A stretch of 64,000 nt of DNA from an uncultured Eubacteriales bacterium (GTDB lineage: Bacteria > Bacillota > Clostridia > Oscillospirales > Acutalibacteraceae): the NCBI GenBank assembly GCA_934729465.1, contig CAKVEP010000002.1, positions 107,253 through 171,252 on the forward strand. The letters run 5' to 3'. A program made the position numbers and the translations under genes. The notes under the pieces were generated by a model, which saw nothing but the letters and a program-made list of their open reading frames with translations, had not been told where the DNA came from and ran no database searches. Shown here in pieces: positions 8,076 through 17,790 of the stretch (the stretch's first letter is position 1; each line of letters opens with the position of its first letter).

Positions 8076-8337
8076 TAACATCACGCCCTTTTTTCATTTT
8101 TCGCCAGTAGGTTATCCTGCAATTGTCGTAGCAGAATATCTTTGCTCGATGCTTTGGGATAAGCTCCAGTTTTTTATTTCAGTTTTTGAAAAATCCTGTT
8201 TTTTCCTTCTGATTAACTCCCCGTCTTAAAAAAGATTTTACAGTGTTCTCCGATGGAGAAAGCAAAAGAGCTATCTTTCGACAGCTCTTTCCTTCATTTT
8301 TTAACGATAAAATTTTCTGTTTTTGACTGTCCGTCGT
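8060..8337 (-). pseudogene. Relic of the HTH/zinc-finger phage protein
   Basis: Matches the intact gene at 28107-28394. The start codon has changed from ATG to ACG at 8337, and frameshifts or stops break the middle. The C-terminal part (PKHRAKIFC, YWRKMKK) is still visible. Confidence 0.75.
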
Positions 8338-8354
8338 GGAAACTCCTCCTAAAA

Positions 8355-8636
8355 TTAATGGATTAAGTTTAATGCTTTAAGTGTTTCATAAACGTAATTC
8401 GACCCTCGTGAGATGAGGATACCCGTTAAAATACAGCCAATGTAGGGAATTTGTGACTCCATTTTTAGATATTTAGGTAAATCAAACTTATATGCCACAG
8501 CAATGACTATTCCTAAAGTTAAACTTAAAATCATCTGCCAAGGCACAATGCCCGATACAAAAAATTCATTGATATAAGTGATAATTCCTTCGACCAAAAC
8601 CGCAGTTGTTGTTATTTTTGAAATATCTTCACTCAT
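8355..8636 (-). CDS. Phage holin-like small membrane protein (copy A)
   Basis: A 93-residue protein starting MSEDISKI, nearly identical to the holins of copies B (27808) and C (49445). It has a hydrophobic segment around 8-24, a second around 30-50 (MILSLTLGIVIAVAYKF) and a third near 65-80. Together with the amidase it would form the lysis module by opening the membrane. I chose the start at 8636, which gives 93 residues as in the other copies; an earlier in-frame start exists only because the amidase gene overlaps. The gene is intact, although its neighbours are decayed. Confidence 0.78.
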   Translation of the reverse strand: MSEDISKITTTAVLVEGIITYINEFFVSGIVPWQMILSLTLGIVIAVAYKFDLPKYLKMESQIPYIGCILTGILISRGSNYVYETLKALNLIH

Positions 8637-9157
8637 TTTTGCACCTCCACGATGAAAGCATCTGTAAAACCAGAATTTCTCGTTTTTTGCAGACAACTCT
8701 CGGCATTAGATTTTTGAGAAAAAGCTCCAACTTGCACTCTGTAAAGTTTCCCTGTGGTTTCGCTTGAATCGGTTTTGTATGTGAATCCAAAATGACTGCA
8801 TACACCTTTACAGATAGCTTCTCCGATAGTTTTCGTATTTTCTATAATCCATTTTGCACCTTCGGTCGTATCGTGGAACTCAACCTCCACGTAAACTGCA
8901 ATGGCTTTTGTGGAATTCAGCTCCGCGAGGGAAGAATTTGCCTTTAAAGTGTAGTCCGGTCCCGGCGAAATCGGTGCAACGGTGTCTAGGATTGCTTGTC
9001 CGGCTTTTTTGTTTTCTGCATTCATAGAATAAACCATAACTAAAGTGCCGCCGAGTGTCTGACCATTGAACGCATTGGTATGGATTGGAATATGTAAATC
9101 AGGGCTCCATGCGTTACTTTTACTGATGTTTTGTGACATAGATTGCCCTTCTGGCAC
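8633..9157 (-). pseudogene. N-terminally truncated phage amidase with SPOR domain (copy A)
   Basis: Aligns from about residue 45 onward with the 220-residue amidases at 27143 and 49729, but the first third (KKIYLSPS and the following helix) is missing. The kept part has HIPIHTNAFNG, VYVEVEFHD and a C-terminal SPOR domain (YRVQVGAFSQKSNAESC) that would bind peptidoglycan. A deletion joins it to the start of the fibre gene relic at 9159. It overlaps the holin gene by 4 bases, as expected for a lysis pair. Activity without the missing third is unlikely. Confidence 0.8.
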
Positions 9158-9158
9158 T

Positions 9159-9401
9159 TTATTGACCGGATGTAACAGTCTGAGAATAACTTATACCGTT
9201 AATTCCACAGTAACAAGTTCCGCTTCCGAATGTAGTATATCCCTGATTTGTCCTAAAGAACCATACTCTTACTGTAATATTTGACGTATTATTTTCGATA
9301 CTTTGGCTATTAACATTTACTTCAATTCTGTATTTTATATATTTATTTGATGTAGGCACATGGTTCGCTCCTTTCAGTCGCTCATAATTTAAAGTGTACA
9401 A
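9159..9401 (-). pseudogene. N-terminal relic of the phage fibre gene (copy A)
   Basis: The translation (NKYIKYRIEV, NNTSNITVRVWFF, GSGTCYCGING) matches residues 8-75 of the 607-residue fibre protein at 50454-52277. The remaining 530 residues and the start of the amidase are deleted. A few codons at the beginning (QNFDTS) are also lost. Confidence 0.8.
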
Positions 9402-9804
9402 TGTACAATTAATGATTCATCACTTCCTGGCATTCTTTCATTATGTTTTAACTGAAAGAAGTACGCAAAGCGTACTTCAAAAACCGCGAGCTATGCGCGT
9501 GAGATTAAGACTTAATTATGAATGCACCAAATTTATGTATACAAGTCATAGAAGTGTAAATCCAATAAATGGAATAGATAGTGGAATAAATAATATATTG
9601 CACACGCAACACAAAAAATGTATAATTGATTTAACTGATGTAGAATTATTTTAGTGCAAATCACAATTTAAACTATTTATTATATAAAATTAATAATTTT
9701 ACTATTGAATTTTAGAAATAAAATATATATAATTAAATAAAAACAGTCAATGTATTATAGTGTATATTGTGGTAATGTATATAAATTAAGAAAGGAGAAA
9801 TAAA
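9402..9804. other. Intergenic region before the giant surface gene
   Basis: No convincing gene. It holds a 21-base perfect hairpin at 9458 and an AT-rich stretch from 9650 that should carry the promoter of the gene at 9805 (a TATAGT-like -10 element near 9758 and the GAAAGGAG ribosome site). Confidence 0.5.
9458..9478. terminator. Perfect hairpin GAAGTACGC-AAA-GCGTACTTC
   Basis: Nine-base perfect arms around AAA, followed by A-rich sequence on the plus strand and preceded by a T-containing stretch. It may be a terminator for leftward or rightward transcription, or a short palindromic repeat. Confidence 0.45.
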
Positions 9805-12800
9805 ATGAAGAAATTTACATCGCTTTTATTAAGTATGCTGATCTTGCTAACATCTTTTGGAAATTACAATATATATGGTTCAAATGTCACAATTTCTGAC
9901 GATGCGAATGTGACTATTAATGATTCTGCAAATCAAACTAATTTGATAGAAACTGAAAATAGTAGTGAAAATGCAAATGAACAAGAAATTGTGGAAAATG
10001 ACAAAGAAAATGATAATTCAAATAATGATATCTCTTCTGAAGATGAGGAAATATTAGTACAGTCCGCAGATGAAGAAATAGCAGTGACGTCTTTAACGAC
10101 AGGACATTTTACTGTAGATGGTCCGAGTAATGGATTTTCATATGATAATAGTAATGGTGTTTTGACTATTTCGTCTGCCGGAACTTACACGATTTCGAGA
10201 ACAGATACTTCGTCAACACGTGAAAGAATAGTAGTAACTGCGTCGGCGGAGGTTATTTTGAACGGTGTGAACCTTAATTCAAATGGAGATGGAGCAGCAT
10301 TAGAAGTGCAAGGAAACAGTGCCACAAATACAAGCGATAACGTCACAGCGACAATAAAGCTTAAAGGCGAGAACATATTGACAACTTTAAGCACTAACTA
10401 TGCAGGTTTGCAGCTCTCAAACGGAGCAAACGTAATCCTCGAAAACGGTGCAGCTGAAAGCGAAGCTGTCGGTAGCTTAACTGTAACCGGCGGACACAAT
10501 GGAGCCGGCATCGGCTCGGGTTCAAAAGGAACAGCTGGGAATATAACGATAGCTGGCGGAACGGTGACAGCAACCGGCGGATACGATTCAGCGGGAATAG
10601 GTACAGGAGGCTCAAAAGCGAAAGCTGGTAAAATAACTATCAATGGCGGAACAGTGGTCGCGACCGGGGGAGAATATGCACCGGGAATTGGTGCTGGCTC
10701 TAGAGGATCAATCAGTGATATAGGGATATCCGATGGAAACATAATTGCCAACGGAGGAATTACTTCAGCGGGAATTGGTTCATCTGGATTTGAGGCTAGT
10801 TGTGGGAGCATAACAATAAGTGGTGGTAAAATAACTGCAACTGGAGGAAACGGGACTAGTGATACAAAGGGTGGTTCAGGTATAGGAGCTGGCGGCTATA
10901 GGACAACAACGGTCGAAACTATAACCATAAGCGGCGGAACAGTGACAGCAAAAGCAGGAAACAGTGCGGTGGGAATAGGAAAAGGAAGCACTGGTTCATG
11001 CACGGGAGTACAAATAACTGGCGGTTCAGTAAAAGCGATGGACTCTAGTGGTACAGTGAATTCGATTTCCCCGGCGCCGACATCAGATGGTACGACATCT
11101 GTATACCTAGGTATCCTCGAAAATCAAGACAGAGTGCAATGTATAACAGTTGACAATGTAGATTACAAAGTTGCTGGTAACCACCCCGACGACAGTAGCC
11201 TTTACCTATATATGACGGGAACTAATCATGCTATTGCCGGAAATGGCTGGTATACTGCTAGCTATGGCGATGGAAAATTTACTATCAGTGCTAGTGATAT
11301 CGGGGGTGATTTGAGAGTATATAACGAAGAAGGAAACTTTGCAGCTTATGTGTACAGTTATGAAGGTAACGTTATGACCATAAGTGCTACTGACGCAGAA
11401 AAAATATACACAATAAAGCTTAAAGATGGCGTAACTCAAACCTCTGATAGAATAGTTATAAACACAAATGCAACTATTGTTTTAGACAACGTGAGTATTA
11501 ATACATCTGCAGGAACGCCACTAGAAGTGCAAGGAAACAGTGCCACAAATGCAAGCGATAACGTCACAGCGACAATAAAGCTTAAAGGCACGAACAAGTT
11601 GACAACTACAAACATTAACTGTGCAGGTTTGCAACTCTCAAATGGAGCAAACGTAATCCTCGAAAACGGTGCAGCTGAAAGCGAAACTGTCGGTAGCTTA
11701 ACCGCAACTGGCGGAGGTACTACAAGCAAGGGAGGAGCAGGAATTGGTTCAGGATCTGCAGGGATAGCTGGGAATATAGATATAAAGAGCGGAAACGTAA
11801 CTGCAACCGGCGGATACGATTCAGCGGGAATAGGCACAGGAGGCAGCGCAGGGACAGTCGGCAACATAACAATTATTGGTGGGACACTAAAAGTATATGG
11901 AGGAAAATATTCAGCAGGAATTGGCTCTGGGTCTATGGCGACGGCTGGAAATATAACCATAAACGGCGACGCAATATTGGAAGAGGTTGCTGGAGGTAGT
12001 ACTAGCAGTGCATATGCAGGAGCGGGAATTGGTGCGGGGCATGGTGCGAAAGCCGGGTATATAAAAATAGAAAATGCTACAATAAAAAAGGTGACCGCCC
12101 AAGAAGGAGCAGCAGGAATTGGTGCAGGATGCCTAGGTACAACACAAGATATAACCATAATCAACAGTAGCATAACTGTAACCGGCGGAAGCTGGGGAGC
12201 CGGCATCGGCTCGGGTACCGAAGGAACAACTGGGGATATAACCATAAGTGGCGGAACGGTGACAGCAACCGGAGGACACGGTGCAGCCGGCATAGGTTCT
12301 GGTTATGGAACCAAATCATCAGTATGCGGAAATATTACAATAACCAGCGGAACTATCACAGCAAAGTCTAATGGTGAAGGTGCTGGCATAGGCACGGGTA
12401 GCGCTTCGAATACACAATGCGGAACTATTACAATAACTGGCGGCTGGATTAAGACAGATGGTGGAACATCAAAATCATATCCAGGTCCAGGCATAGGAAA
12501 TGGTGCGGTAAACACGAAAGCTTTGACAATCAAGATAAGCGGTGGTACGATAACAACTACTGGGGCTAGTGGTAGCTACGGAATTAAGGCTCAAACAAGT
12601 GTGCAAATAACCGGTGGCTCGGTAAAAGCGATGGACTCTAGTGGTACAGTGGATTCGATTTCCCCGGCGCCGACATCAGATGGTACGACATCTGTATACC
12701 TAGGTATCCTCGAAAATCAAGCCGGAGTGCAAAGTATAATAGTTGACAATGTAGATTACAAAGTTGCTGGTAACCACCCTAACGACAGTAGCCTTTACCT

Positions 12801-15800
12801 ATATATGACGGGAACTAATCATATTATTGACGGAGATGGCTGGTATTATGCTAGCTATGGCGATAAAAACTTTACTATCAGTGATAGTGATACGGTTGAT
12901 TTGAGAGTATATAACCAAGAAGGACAACTTGCAATTGATGTATTCGGCTACTACGCAAGTAACGTTTTGATCATAAATGCTACTGACGCAGAAAAAATAT
13001 ACACAGTAAAGCTTAGAAATGGCATAACTCAAACCTCCGATAGAATAGTTATAAAAACGAATGCGACTATTATTTTAGAAAACGTGAACATTAATACATC
13101 TGCAGGAACGCCACTAGAAGTGCAAGGAAACAGTGCCGCGATAAAGCTTAAAGGCGAGAACATATTGACAACTACAGGAGAAAACTATGCAGGTTTGCAG
13201 CTCTCAAACGGAGCAAACTTAAACCTCGAAAACGGTGCAGCTGAAAGCGAAACTATAGGTAGCTTAACCGCAACCGGCGGATACAGAGGAGCCGGCATCG
13301 GCTCGGGTAACTCCGGAATAGCTGGAAATATAACCATAAGTGGGGGAACGGTGACAGCAACCGGCGGGACCTATGGAGCGGGCATCGGCGCGGGTGAAAA
13401 CGGAACAGCTGGGAATATAACAATCAGCGGAGGAACGGTGACAGCAACCAGCGAAATGTATGGATCGGGCATCGGCTCGGGGTATTCTAATGGTACTGGG
13501 AGCTTAAAAGTCGAAACTATAACAATCAGCGGCGGAACGGTGACAGCAACCGGCGGAAAGTATGGAGCGGGCATCGGCTCGGGGTATGGCGCAACAGCTG
13601 GGGATATAACAATCAGCGGAGGAACGGTGACAGCAACCGGCGGATACTCTGGAGCGGGCATCGGCTCGGGGTATGGCGCAACAGCTGGGGATATAACAAT
13701 CAGCGGAGGAACGGTGACAGCAAAAGCAGGAAACAGTGCGGTGGGAATAGGCAAAGGAAGCGTTGGTTCATGCACTGGAGTACAAATAACTGGCGGTTCG
13801 GTAAAAGCGATGGACTCTAGTGATACAGTGAATTCGATTTCCCCGGCGCCGACATCAGATGGTAAGACATCTGTATACCTCGGTATCCTCGAAAATCAAG
13901 CCGGAGTGCAAAGTATAATAGTTGACAATGTAGACTACAAAGTTGCTGGTAACCACCCCGACGGCGACAACAATTTCTACTTGTATATGACTGGAACTAA
14001 TCATATTATTGCCGGAAATAGCTGGTATACTGCTAGCTATGACAGTAGTAGCAATAATTTTACGTTTAATATTAAAGATTTGGAAGTACGTAACGAAGAA
14101 GGAAACCTTGCATCTGATGTGTGCAGTTATGAAAGTGATGTTGTGACCATAAGTGCTACTGACGCAGAAAAGATATACACAATAAAGCTTAAAGATGGCA
14201 TAACTCAAACCTCCGATAGAGTAGTTATAAACACAAATGCGACTATTGTTTTAGAAAACGTAAACATTAATACATCTGCAGGAACGCCACTAGAAGTGCA
14301 AGGAAACAGTGCCACAAATGCAAGCGATAACGTCACAGCAACAATAAAGCTTAAAGGCGAGAACATATTGACACCTACAGGAAGAAAGTATGCAGGTTTG
14401 CAGCTCTCAAACGGAGCAAACTTAATCCTCGAAAACGGTGCAGCTGAAAGCGAAACTGTCGGTAGCTTGACAGCAACCGGCGGATACTTTGGAGCGGGCA
14501 TCGGCTCGGGGTATTCTGGTAGTGCTGGGGATATAACAATCAGCGGCGGAACGGTGACAGCAACCGGCGGAGACAGCGGAGCGGGCATCGGCTCGGGGTA
14601 TTCTAGTTATACTGGGAGCTCAAAAGTCGAAACTATAACAATCAGCGGAGGAACGGTGACAGCAACCAGCGGAGACAGCGGAGCGGGCATCGGCTCGGGG
14701 AATTCTGGTAGTGCTGGGGATATAACAATCAGCGGCGGAACGGTGACAGCAACCGGCGGAGACTGGGGAGCGGGCATCGGCACGGGGTATTCTAGTGATA
14801 CTGGGAGCTCAAAAGTCGAAACTATAACAATCAGCGGAGGAACGGTGACAGCAACCGGCGGAAACAAAGGCGCCGGCATCGGCTCGGGGCATTCTGGTGG
14901 TACTGGGAGCTCAAAAGTCGAAACTATAACAATCAGCGGCGGAACGGTGACAGCAACCGGCGGAAGCTTTGGAGCGGGCATCGGCTCGGGGTATTCTAGT
15001 TATACTGGGAGCTCAAAAGTCGAAACTATAACAATCAGCGGCGGAACGGTGACAGCAAAAGCAGGAAACAGTGCGGTGGGAATAGGAAAAGGAAGCACTG
15101 GTTCATGCACGGGAGTACAAATAACTGGCGGTTCGGTAAAAGCGATGGACTCTAGTGGTACAGTGGATTCGATTTCCCCGGAGCCGACATCAGATGGTAC
15201 GAATCGAGCATATTTGGCGACATTGCCGGATCAATCCAATGTGAAAGAAGTTACAGTGTCTAAATATACTGTGAAAGAGACAACTGTTGAAGAAGAAACT
15301 GGTACTAATTGGGGAATCTCAAGTAATCATCCGGATGATACATCTTTGTATTTGTATTTCCCGGAACAGCATCATAAAATTATTGTTAATAGTACAGCAT
15401 CTAGTGAATTAACATACTACGCTAAGTGGATGCCTACAAATAAATTTATGATAATGACGAATAGTACATATCTTGTAACTATTCCAAATACAGTGAAACT
15501 TACAGATGGTACAACCGCAACAGAAGAGCTTACCATAAGAGATGTTGAGTTAATCCCTCCGGATATCAAAAAAGAGGTTAAAGTAAGTATTTCTGATACA
15601 GACAGAATGATATTAACAAGAGAAAATGATCCAGATAGTGAGAATCCAGCTACTGCAAAATTGGGGATTTACAAAGGAAATACTACTGATATTGCCTTGA
15701 AAGGGGGTGATACAGTAGTTACTGCAAAAGACTGTAGTGGGAGTAATGTTGAGACTACGCAAGGTATTACTATCGGAGTGGTGGATAGCCAATATGTAAA

Positions 15801-15867
15801 AGCAGGTGAATATACTGGTTCTGTAACATTTGCAATATCGTTGGCAGAGACAAAAGCATCTAATTAA
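9805..15867 (+). CDS. Giant secreted surface protein with four beta-helix-like repeat modules
   Basis: This 2020-residue protein has a signal peptide (residues 1-27) and an acidic linker rich in Asn and Glu (about 30-100). Four tandem modules follow (about 112-530, 530-1060, 1060-1455 and 1455-1800). Each begins with a conserved block (VQGNSATN, ATIKLKGENILTT, LQLSNGANVILENGAAESE), continues with a varying number of GGTVTATGG...GAGIGSG...ITIS units and ends with GSVKAMDSS, SISPAPTSDG and a VAGNHPDDSSLYLY block. The regular Gly-Thr-Val spacing suggests a right-handed beta-helix. The last 200 residues (YLVTIPNTVKL, KKEVKVSI, AGEYTGSVTFAISL) resemble the protein at 16778. It probably heads an operon with the next three genes. 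Repeat DNA is more GC-rich than its surroundings. A role in adhesion or glycan binding is inferred. Confidence 0.8.
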   Translation: MKKFTSLLLSMLILLTSFGNYNIYGSNVTISDDANVTINDSANQTNLIETENSSENANEQEIVENDKENDNSNNDISSEDEEILVQSADEEIAVTSLTTGHFTVDGPSNGFSYDNSNGVLTISSAGTYTISRTDTSSTRERIVVTASAEVILNGVNLNSNGDGAALEVQGNSATNTSDNVTATIKLKGENILTTLSTNYAGLQLSNGANVILENGAAESEAVGSLTVTGGHNGAGIGSGSKGTAGNITIAGGTVTATGGYDSAGIGTGGSKAKAGKITINGGTVVATGGEYAPGIGAGSRGSISDIGISDGNIIANGGITSAGIGSSGFEASCGSITISGGKITATGGNGTSDTKGGSGIGAGGYRTTTVETITISGGTVTAKAGNSAVGIGKGSTGSCTGVQITGGSVKAMDSSGTVNSISPAPTSDGTTSVYLGILENQDRVQCITVDNVDYKVAGNHPDDSSLYLYMTGTNHAIAGNGWYTASYGDGKFTISASDIGGDLRVYNEEGNFAAYVYSYEGNVMTISATDAEKIYTIKLKDGVTQTSDRIVINTNATIVLDNVSINTSAGTPLEVQGNSATNASDNVTATIKLKGTNKLTTTNINCAGLQLSNGANVILENGAAESETVGSLTATGGGTTSKGGAGIGSGSAGIAGNIDIKSGNVTATGGYDSAGIGTGGSAGTVGNITIIGGTLKVYGGKYSAGIGSGSMATAGNITINGDAILEEVAGGSTSSAYAGAGIGAGHGAKAGYIKIENATIKKVTAQEGAAGIGAGCLGTTQDITIINSSITVTGGSWGAGIGSGTEGTTGDITISGGTVTATGGHGAAGIGSGYGTKSSVCGNITITSGTITAKSNGEGAGIGTGSASNTQCGTITITGGWIKTDGGTSKSYPGPGIGNGAVNTKALTIKISGGTITTTGASGSYGIKAQTSVQITGGSVKAMDSSGTVDSISPAPTSDGTTSVYLGILENQAGVQSIIVDNVDYKVAGNHPNDSSLYLYMTGTNHIIDGDGWYYASYGDKNFTISDSDTVDLRVYNQEGQLAIDVFGYYASNVLIINATDAEKIYTVKLRNGITQTSDRIVIKTNATIILENVNINTSAGTPLEVQGNSAAIKLKGENILTTTGENYAGLQLSNGANLNLENGAAESETIGSLTATGGYRGAGIGSGNSGIAGNITISGGTVTATGGTYGAGIGAGENGTAGNITISGGTVTATSEMYGSGIGSGYSNGTGSLKVETITISGGTVTATGGKYGAGIGSGYGATAGDITISGGTVTATGGYSGAGIGSGYGATAGDITISGGTVTAKAGNSAVGIGKGSVGSCTGVQITGGSVKAMDSSDTVNSISPAPTSDGKTSVYLGILENQAGVQSIIVDNVDYKVAGNHPDGDNNFYLYMTGTNHIIAGNSWYTASYDSSSNNFTFNIKDLEVRNEEGNLASDVCSYESDVVTISATDAEKIYTIKLKDGITQTSDRVVINTNATIVLENVNINTSAGTPLEVQGNSATNASDNVTATIKLKGENILTPTGRKYAGLQLSNGANLILENGAAESETVGSLTATGGYFGAGIGSGYSGSAGDITISGGTVTATGGDSGAGIGSGYSSYTGSSKVETITISGGTVTATSGDSGAGIGSGNSGSAGDITISGGTVTATGGDWGAGIGTGYSSDTGSSKVETITISGGTVTATGGNKGAGIGSGHSGGTGSSKVETITISGGTVTATGGSFGAGIGSGYSSYTGSSKVETITISGGTVTAKAGNSAVGIGKGSTGSCTGVQITGGSVKAMDSSGTVDSISPEPTSDGTNRAYLATLPDQSNVKEVTVSKYTVKETTVEEETGTNWGISSNHPDDTSLYLYFPEQHHKIIVNSTASSELTYYAKWMPTNKFMIMTNSTYLVTIPNTVKLTDGTTATEELTIRDVELIPPDIKKEVKVSISDTDRMILTRENDPDSENPATAKLGIYKGNTTDIALKGGDTVVTAKDCSGSNVETTQGITIGVVDSQYVKAGEYTGSVTFAISLAETKASN

Positions 15868-15887
15868 AATAACAGGAGGTTTTAAAA

Positions 15888-16412
15888 ATGTCAGAGAAAG
15901 GAAATAAAGAAGAGAATAAAAAGAAACGACCTATACTGATAATTCTTTTTGGATTGATATTTATAATATGCGGGGTGCTGATTGGATATTATTGGAGCAA
16001 TTTGCAAAATAAGAGTACAACTTCTATAACAGAGGTAGATAATAGCACTGTTCCTTGGCGAGGTGAGGGCGATACATACGACGGAGAGAAAAATCCAGAC
16101 GTTATAGCTATTCCGGGATTTGATAGTCTAAATTTCAAAGCCGGTGTCTTGGAACAAGCAGTTAGCTTGTATAACCCAAATCAAAACACTTGTTATTTTA
16201 AGATGTCATTGATTTTAGCTGATGGTACGAAGTTATGGGAAAGCAAACTTGTAGAACCAGGAAAAGCATTTTACAAAATTACTCTAAATCAGTCATTATC
16301 GGTAGGTACGTATGAGAACACAGTATTAAAATACGAATGTTTCTCAAATAGCGATGGAAGTGGAGTGCTAAATGGTTCAGAGGTCAAATTTAATTTAAAC
16401 GTTAAAGAGTAA
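15888..16412 (+). CDS. Membrane-anchored surface protein with a beta-sandwich-like domain
   Basis: A 174-residue protein with a charged N-terminus, one membrane segment (about 16-36, PILIILFGLIFIICG), a spacer of some 35 residues and a globular domain from about residue 78 (IAIPGFDSL, VSLYNPNQNTCYFKMSL, GSEVKFNLNVKE). I remember this domain from uncharacterised clostridial surface operons; its function is unknown and it is sometimes given an unrelated RNA methyltransferase name. The gene lies 20 bases after the giant repeat protein with an AACAGGAGG ribosome site, so it is likely co-transcribed. The domain would face outward. Confidence 0.7.
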   Translation: MSEKGNKEENKKKRPILIILFGLIFIICGVLIGYYWSNLQNKSTTSITEVDNSTVPWRGEGDTYDGEKNPDVIAIPGFDSLNFKAGVLEQAVSLYNPNQNTCYFKMSLILADGTKLWESKLVEPGKAFYKITLNQSLSVGTYENTVLKYECFSNSDGSGVLNGSEVKFNLNVKE

Positions 16413-16432
16413 AAGAAAAGGAGGGAATTATA

Positions 16433-16747
16433 GTGAAAAATATAGCTATTCCGGGATTTGATAGTCTAAATTTCAAAGCCGGTGTCCCTGAACAAGCAGT
16501 TAGCTTGTATAACCCAAATCAAAACACTTGTTATTTTAAGATGTCATTGATTTTAGATGATGGTACGAAGTTATGGGAAAGCAAACTTTTAGAACCAGGA
16601 CAGTCATTTAACAAAATTACACTAAACCAGTCATTACCGGTAGGTATCTATGAGAATACAGTATTAAAATACAATTGTTTCTCAAATAGCGATGGAAGTG
16701 GAGTGCTAAATGGTTCAGAGGTCAAATTTAATTTAAACGTTAAATAG
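16433..16747 (+). CDS. Unanchored duplicate of the upstream surface domain
   Basis: This 104-residue protein (GTG start, ribosome site AAAGGAGGG) repeats residues 78-174 of the preceding protein with about ten substitutions, and the DNA is nearly identical, so the duplication is recent. It lacks the membrane segment and has no signal peptide. The first codons (MKN) resemble the start of the next gene. As written the product would stay in the cytosol, so it may be a non-functional by-product of the duplication. Confidence 0.65.
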   Translation: MKNIAIPGFDSLNFKAGVPEQAVSLYNPNQNTCYFKMSLILDDGTKLWESKLLEPGQSFNKITLNQSLPVGIYENTVLKYNCFSNSDGSGVLNGSEVKFNLNVK

Positions 16748-16777
16748 TAAAAGAGAAAATAAAAGGAGGAAATTATA

Positions 16778-17350
16778 ATGAAAAATTTTAAAATTGGAAA
16801 AAGAATGTTGGCAGGGGTATTTGGAGTAGCAATGTCAGGTTTTGTACCTTTATCAATAGTCAGTGCGGGGGAAATTAATACAGACGGTAATGATAGTACA
16901 AAAATACAATATCAAAAGACTGCCGGTTATGTTATAAATATACCTGCAGATATTAGTGTAAAAGATGATGAAACTATTGCTGACCAAACAATTACGTCGG
17001 GTGAATCTACAAATATTTCAGGAGAAAAAGAGGTAAAAGTAACGGTTAAAAGTACGTTTAATGGCGATAGTAATAATTTACAGCTTGACAGAACAACCGA
17101 AACTGGAGGAGAAAAAGCAGTTACGACAGCAGTTACGCTTGGGGGAAAGGATGCAAACAATATAGCAGTTAAAAATGGTGATAAAGTTGCTACATTCCGA
17201 GATCAAGGTGTAGACGCTCTTCATTATGGAGGAACTTTAAAATTTGGTAATATTACAGGTGAAAATACTAATAATAATCCAATTGCAGCAGGAACATATG
17301 AACAAACACTTACCTTTACATTGGAGACAGTAGGCAGAACAGAGAACTAA
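16778..17350 (+). CDS. Secreted WxL/TasA-like surface protein
   Basis: A 190-residue protein with a signal peptide (about 1-30, cleavage near VSAGE). The mature part starts YVINIPADISVKD and ends with AAGTYEQTLTFTLETV, the beta-sandwich pattern shared with the C-terminus of the giant protein at 9805 and with WxL-like or TasA-like surface domains. No membrane anchor or sortase motif follows. Strong ribosome site (AAAAGGAGG). A terminator at 17434 closes the operon. A role as fibre subunit or cell-wall partner of the giant protein is inferred from the shared domain and the neighbourhood. Confidence 0.65.
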   Translation: MKNFKIGKRMLAGVFGVAMSGFVPLSIVSAGEINTDGNDSTKIQYQKTAGYVINIPADISVKDDETIADQTITSGESTNISGEKEVKVTVKSTFNGDSNNLQLDRTTETGGEKAVTTAVTLGGKDANNIAVKNGDKVATFRDQGVDALHYGGTLKFGNITGENTNNNPIAAGTYEQTLTFTLETVGRTEN

Positions 17351-17433
17351 TTGAATTAGAATGAATAAAGTTAGCTAACAAACGAAGTTTTTAAAGGTAC
17401 TAAAAAGATGTTATTGTTTGAAATTTGGATATC

Positions 17434-17465
17434 AAGGGGGAGTAAAATCTCTCCCTTTTCTTTTT
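17434..17465 (+). terminator. Terminator of the surface operon
   Basis: AAGGGGGAG pairs with CTCTCCCTT around TAAAAT, followed by TTCTTTTT. It lies about 85 bases after the last gene of the 9805-17350 operon. Confidence 0.8.
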
Positions 17466-17472
17466 GGGAGCA

Positions 17473-17763
17473 ATGAGCGTGGGGGACCGCGTGAAAAAAA
17501 TCCGATTCAAACAGGGTGCGGTAAATAATAATCTTATAAATGAATTGGGAGAAGTTATACACATTATGAAATGTGCAGAAAGTACACTCGACAGCAAGCA
17601 AATTTTAGACGTAATTGAAAAATATACAGTTGCACTGGATCTTCATGATGATTATGATCATCAAAAAATAAAAAAGCCGAGTGGAAATGTGGTAACCTAT
17701 GTTTTGACCTACGACGAATGCAGAAATGTTATTTCAAATATGAAGTTTGGAAGTGTAGCATAA
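17473..17763 (+). pseudogene. Truncated RhuM-family protein fragment
   Basis: A frame of about 96 residues whose second half (ALDLHDDYDHQ, then YVLTYDECRNVISNMKFGS) matches my memory of the C-terminal region of virulence RhuM-family proteins (LDDYDHQ and LTYEECR motifs). The family is normally about 300 residues, so the N-terminal DNA-binding part is missing. The start overlaps the terminator of the previous operon and has a poor ribosome site, which also suggests a 5' truncation. Function would be lost. Confidence 0.5.
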
Positions 17764-17768
17764 TAAAA

Positions 17769-17790
17769 GGGCGAAATATCGCCATTTTAT
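17769..17790 (+). terminator. Hairpin after the RhuM fragment
   Basis: GGCGAAATATCGCC stem-loop with ATTTTATT tail, 5 bases after the stop codon. Confidence 0.65.

Noticed and set aside
8633..8696. A longer N-terminus for the holin (start at 8696).
   Set aside because: The extra residues come from reading the amidase end in another frame; the other two holin copies start at MxEDxSK, as does the 8636 start.
10185..14981. Several long open frames on the minus strand inside the giant repeat gene, one of 285 codons.
   Set aside because: They are mirror frames of the repetitive coding sequence, rich in Pro and Ala-Val-Thr-Val-Pro-Pro repeats, with no ribosome sites; the plus-strand frame has signal peptide, domain structure and operon context.
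13300..15060. Regularly spaced similar DNA units that could be taken for a CRISPR array.
   Set aside because: The units are in frame, coding and without unique spacers of constant length, and they belong to the giant surface gene. No cas genes are present.
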